Part shown: piece by piece, positions 44,048 through 44,998 of the stretch
Numbering within the stretch: the first letter of the stretch is position 1
How the letters are laid out: each line of letters starts with the position of its first letter
From: an uncultured Eubacteriales bacterium
GTDB lineage: Bacteria > Bacillota > Clostridia > Lachnospirales > CAG-274
Direction of reading: 5' to 3'
Assembly: GCA_949293325.1 (NCBI GenBank)
Contig: CASFCZ010000104.1
Location: 1 to 44,998 of the forward strand
DNA length: 44,998 bases
Made by a program: the position numbers and the translations under genes
Notes under the pieces: generated by a model
The model's database searches: none
What the model was told of the DNA's origin: nothing
Seen by the model: only the letters and a program-made list of their open reading frames with translations

Positions 44048-44998
44048 TTAATATTTTTCAACAGGAAATACAATACTGTTATCAAGACTTCTGGCTAAAA
44101 TGTAAGCAGCATCATTTGCTGTCATATGGGTACCACCGCATACGCCGGCAAGTCTTATCTGCTCTTCATCAAGACCAGAATCCACATTTTTTAATACGTA
44201 ACTTAATGCCAAAGCCGCATCATTAGATGTGTAAATACCGTTTCTGTCAACATCACCTATTTTTTCTGAAGGAAGGCTCTCTCTATATATATCTATTGAA
44301 TTATCCTGTGTATCATATAGGGCAATATACAAGCTATCCTCCGTCATCGCTATCTTAGTGATACCGTTAAGCGGTGTATTTTCTGTGTCTATAAGTATAT
44401 CCGTTGATGTTTCCTTTGCAAGGTCAATATACTTAACCATGTTGCCCAGATCGCCTCCGGAAATTACCAACTTATTATAACAGGCATCCAAATCCATACT
44501 GCTTACATCTCCCGATATGGGTTGTGTAATAACCTTATTCCATGAGTCACCATAAGATGTATAAACAGTAAGCTCATTATTATTATAGGTAACCAGACCG
44601 GTTAAATTCAAATAGTCAAAGGCAAACACAGGAACTTCATTATCAACCGCAGTAAAGTCAGTAATACGGTTTATCTCAGGGCTGCTGTTGACATAATTAA
44701 TATAATATAAGCCGTAGGTATCTGTTCCCTCTTTGGCAATATAAGCAGTATGTCCATTGTATTCAAAGGCATCCACTATATCTGCTGTATAAAAGGCTGT
44801 ATTCTCAAGAAATTCATAATGACTGTAGTATGGTCTGCCCCAGGAAAGCACATAATTATGCCCCTCACTGTCGGTAAAAATACTGTTAACGGTATTTGAT
44901 GACCTTGACCGGAAACTGTGTACATCTCCCTCCAGCAAACCCGTGCCTATAGAATAATCACCATTAAAGGTAAGGGGACTAAGGGAATAATCATCAAC
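44048..44998 (-). CDS. Secreted protein with C-terminal dockerin-like domain, partial
   Basis: The frame is open to the right edge, so the N-terminus and any signal peptide are missing; about 316 residues are visible. The visible body repeats short beta-propeller-like units (for example NYVLSWGRPYY, AYIAKEGTDTYGLYYINYV, DSLYIALYDTQDNSIDIYRE), perhaps a WD/YVTN-like fold. The last 70 residues look like a dockerin: the first loop is DVDRNGIYTSNDAALAL, while the second (GVCGGTHMTANDAAYIL) keeps the helix but lacks the Asp and Asn Ca ligands. Binding to a cohesin is therefore uncertain. Confidence 0.75.
   Translation of the reverse strand, partial: VDDYSLSPLTFNGDYSIGTGLLEGDVHSFRSRSSNTVNSIFTDSEGHNYVLSWGRPYYSHYEFLENTAFYTADIVDAFEYNGHTAYIAKEGTDTYGLYYINYVNSSPEINRITDFTAVDNEVPVFAFDYLNLTGLVTYNNNELTVYTSYGDSWNKVITQPISGDVSSMDLDACYNKLVISGGDLGNMVKYIDLAKETSTDILIDTENTPLNGITKIAMTEDSLYIALYDTQDNSIDIYRESLPSEKIGDVDRNGIYTSNDAALALSYVLKNVDSGLDEEQIRLAGVCGGTHMTANDAAYILARSLDNSIVFPVEKY

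Noticed and set aside
1-44998. tRNA, rRNA, CRISPR arrays, insertion sequences, prophage or attachment sites.
   Set aside because: None recognised on reading both strands; no transposase, integrase or regular short-repeat array was found.

Overview
The window looks like chromosome of an endospore-forming Firmicute of the class Clostridia. It is AT-rich by eye, has strong GGAGG ribosome sites and sigma-A promoters, and carries sigG, spmA, spmB and yunB. Secreted proteins with dockerin domains, one cohesin protein, Thr-rich linkers and a pectate lyase/pectin esterase fusion suggest a plant-fibre (pectin) degrader, perhaps from the gut. I cannot name the genus.

Layout. 1-692: start of a leftward nfnA-like flavoprotein gene, cut by the window edge. 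792-3425: leftward MBOAT O-acyltransferase plus DHHW partner. 3557-7214: rightward thiazole operon thiS-thiF-thiG-thiH-thiE/tenI with an attenuator-like hairpin and no TPP riboswitch that I can see. 7338-9216: PEGA-domain membrane protein and signal peptidase I. 9316-11025: secreted transglutaminase-like protein with a dockerin. 11086-14999: leftward pectate lyase/pectin methylesterase followed by a coupled 50-residue peptide. 15290-22898: rpoB-rpoC with their own promoter and a long structured leader, without rplJ-rplL next door. 23287-28881: leftward iscR-iscS-iscU-mnmA-(lipoprotein hydrolase)-trxA-trxB, a sulfur and thiol operon. 29139-29253: candidate small RNA. 29346-30457: spmA-spmB. 30722-33956: sigG followed by a paired M16 peptidase set. 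34010-34885: lgt. 34881-35112: second candidate RNA. 35194-39142: XRE regulator divergent from a dockerin-bearing leucine-rich-repeat protein and a cohesin protein. 39221-39865: yunB. 40018-42648: class A penicillin-binding protein. 42722-43562: DUF2325/DUF3793 pair behind palindromic, possibly metal-responsive operators. 44048-44998: C-terminal part of another dockerin-like secreted protein.

How the parts fit. Housekeeping blocks (transcription, Fe-S and thiol metabolism, thiamine, lipoprotein maturation, cell wall, sporulation) alternate with surface genes. Three proteins carry dockerin-type Ca-binding repeats (transglutaminase-like, leucine-rich-repeat, and the partial protein at the right edge). 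One neighbouring gene encodes a single cohesin domain joined through a Thr-rich linker to a copper-amine-oxidase-N-like (stalk) domain. The most unusual unit is 35194-39142: a small repressor-like gene, palindromic operators, a dockerin adhesin-like protein and a cohesin protein in one apparent regulatory module. No tRNA, rRNA, CRISPR array, insertion sequence or prophage was recognised.
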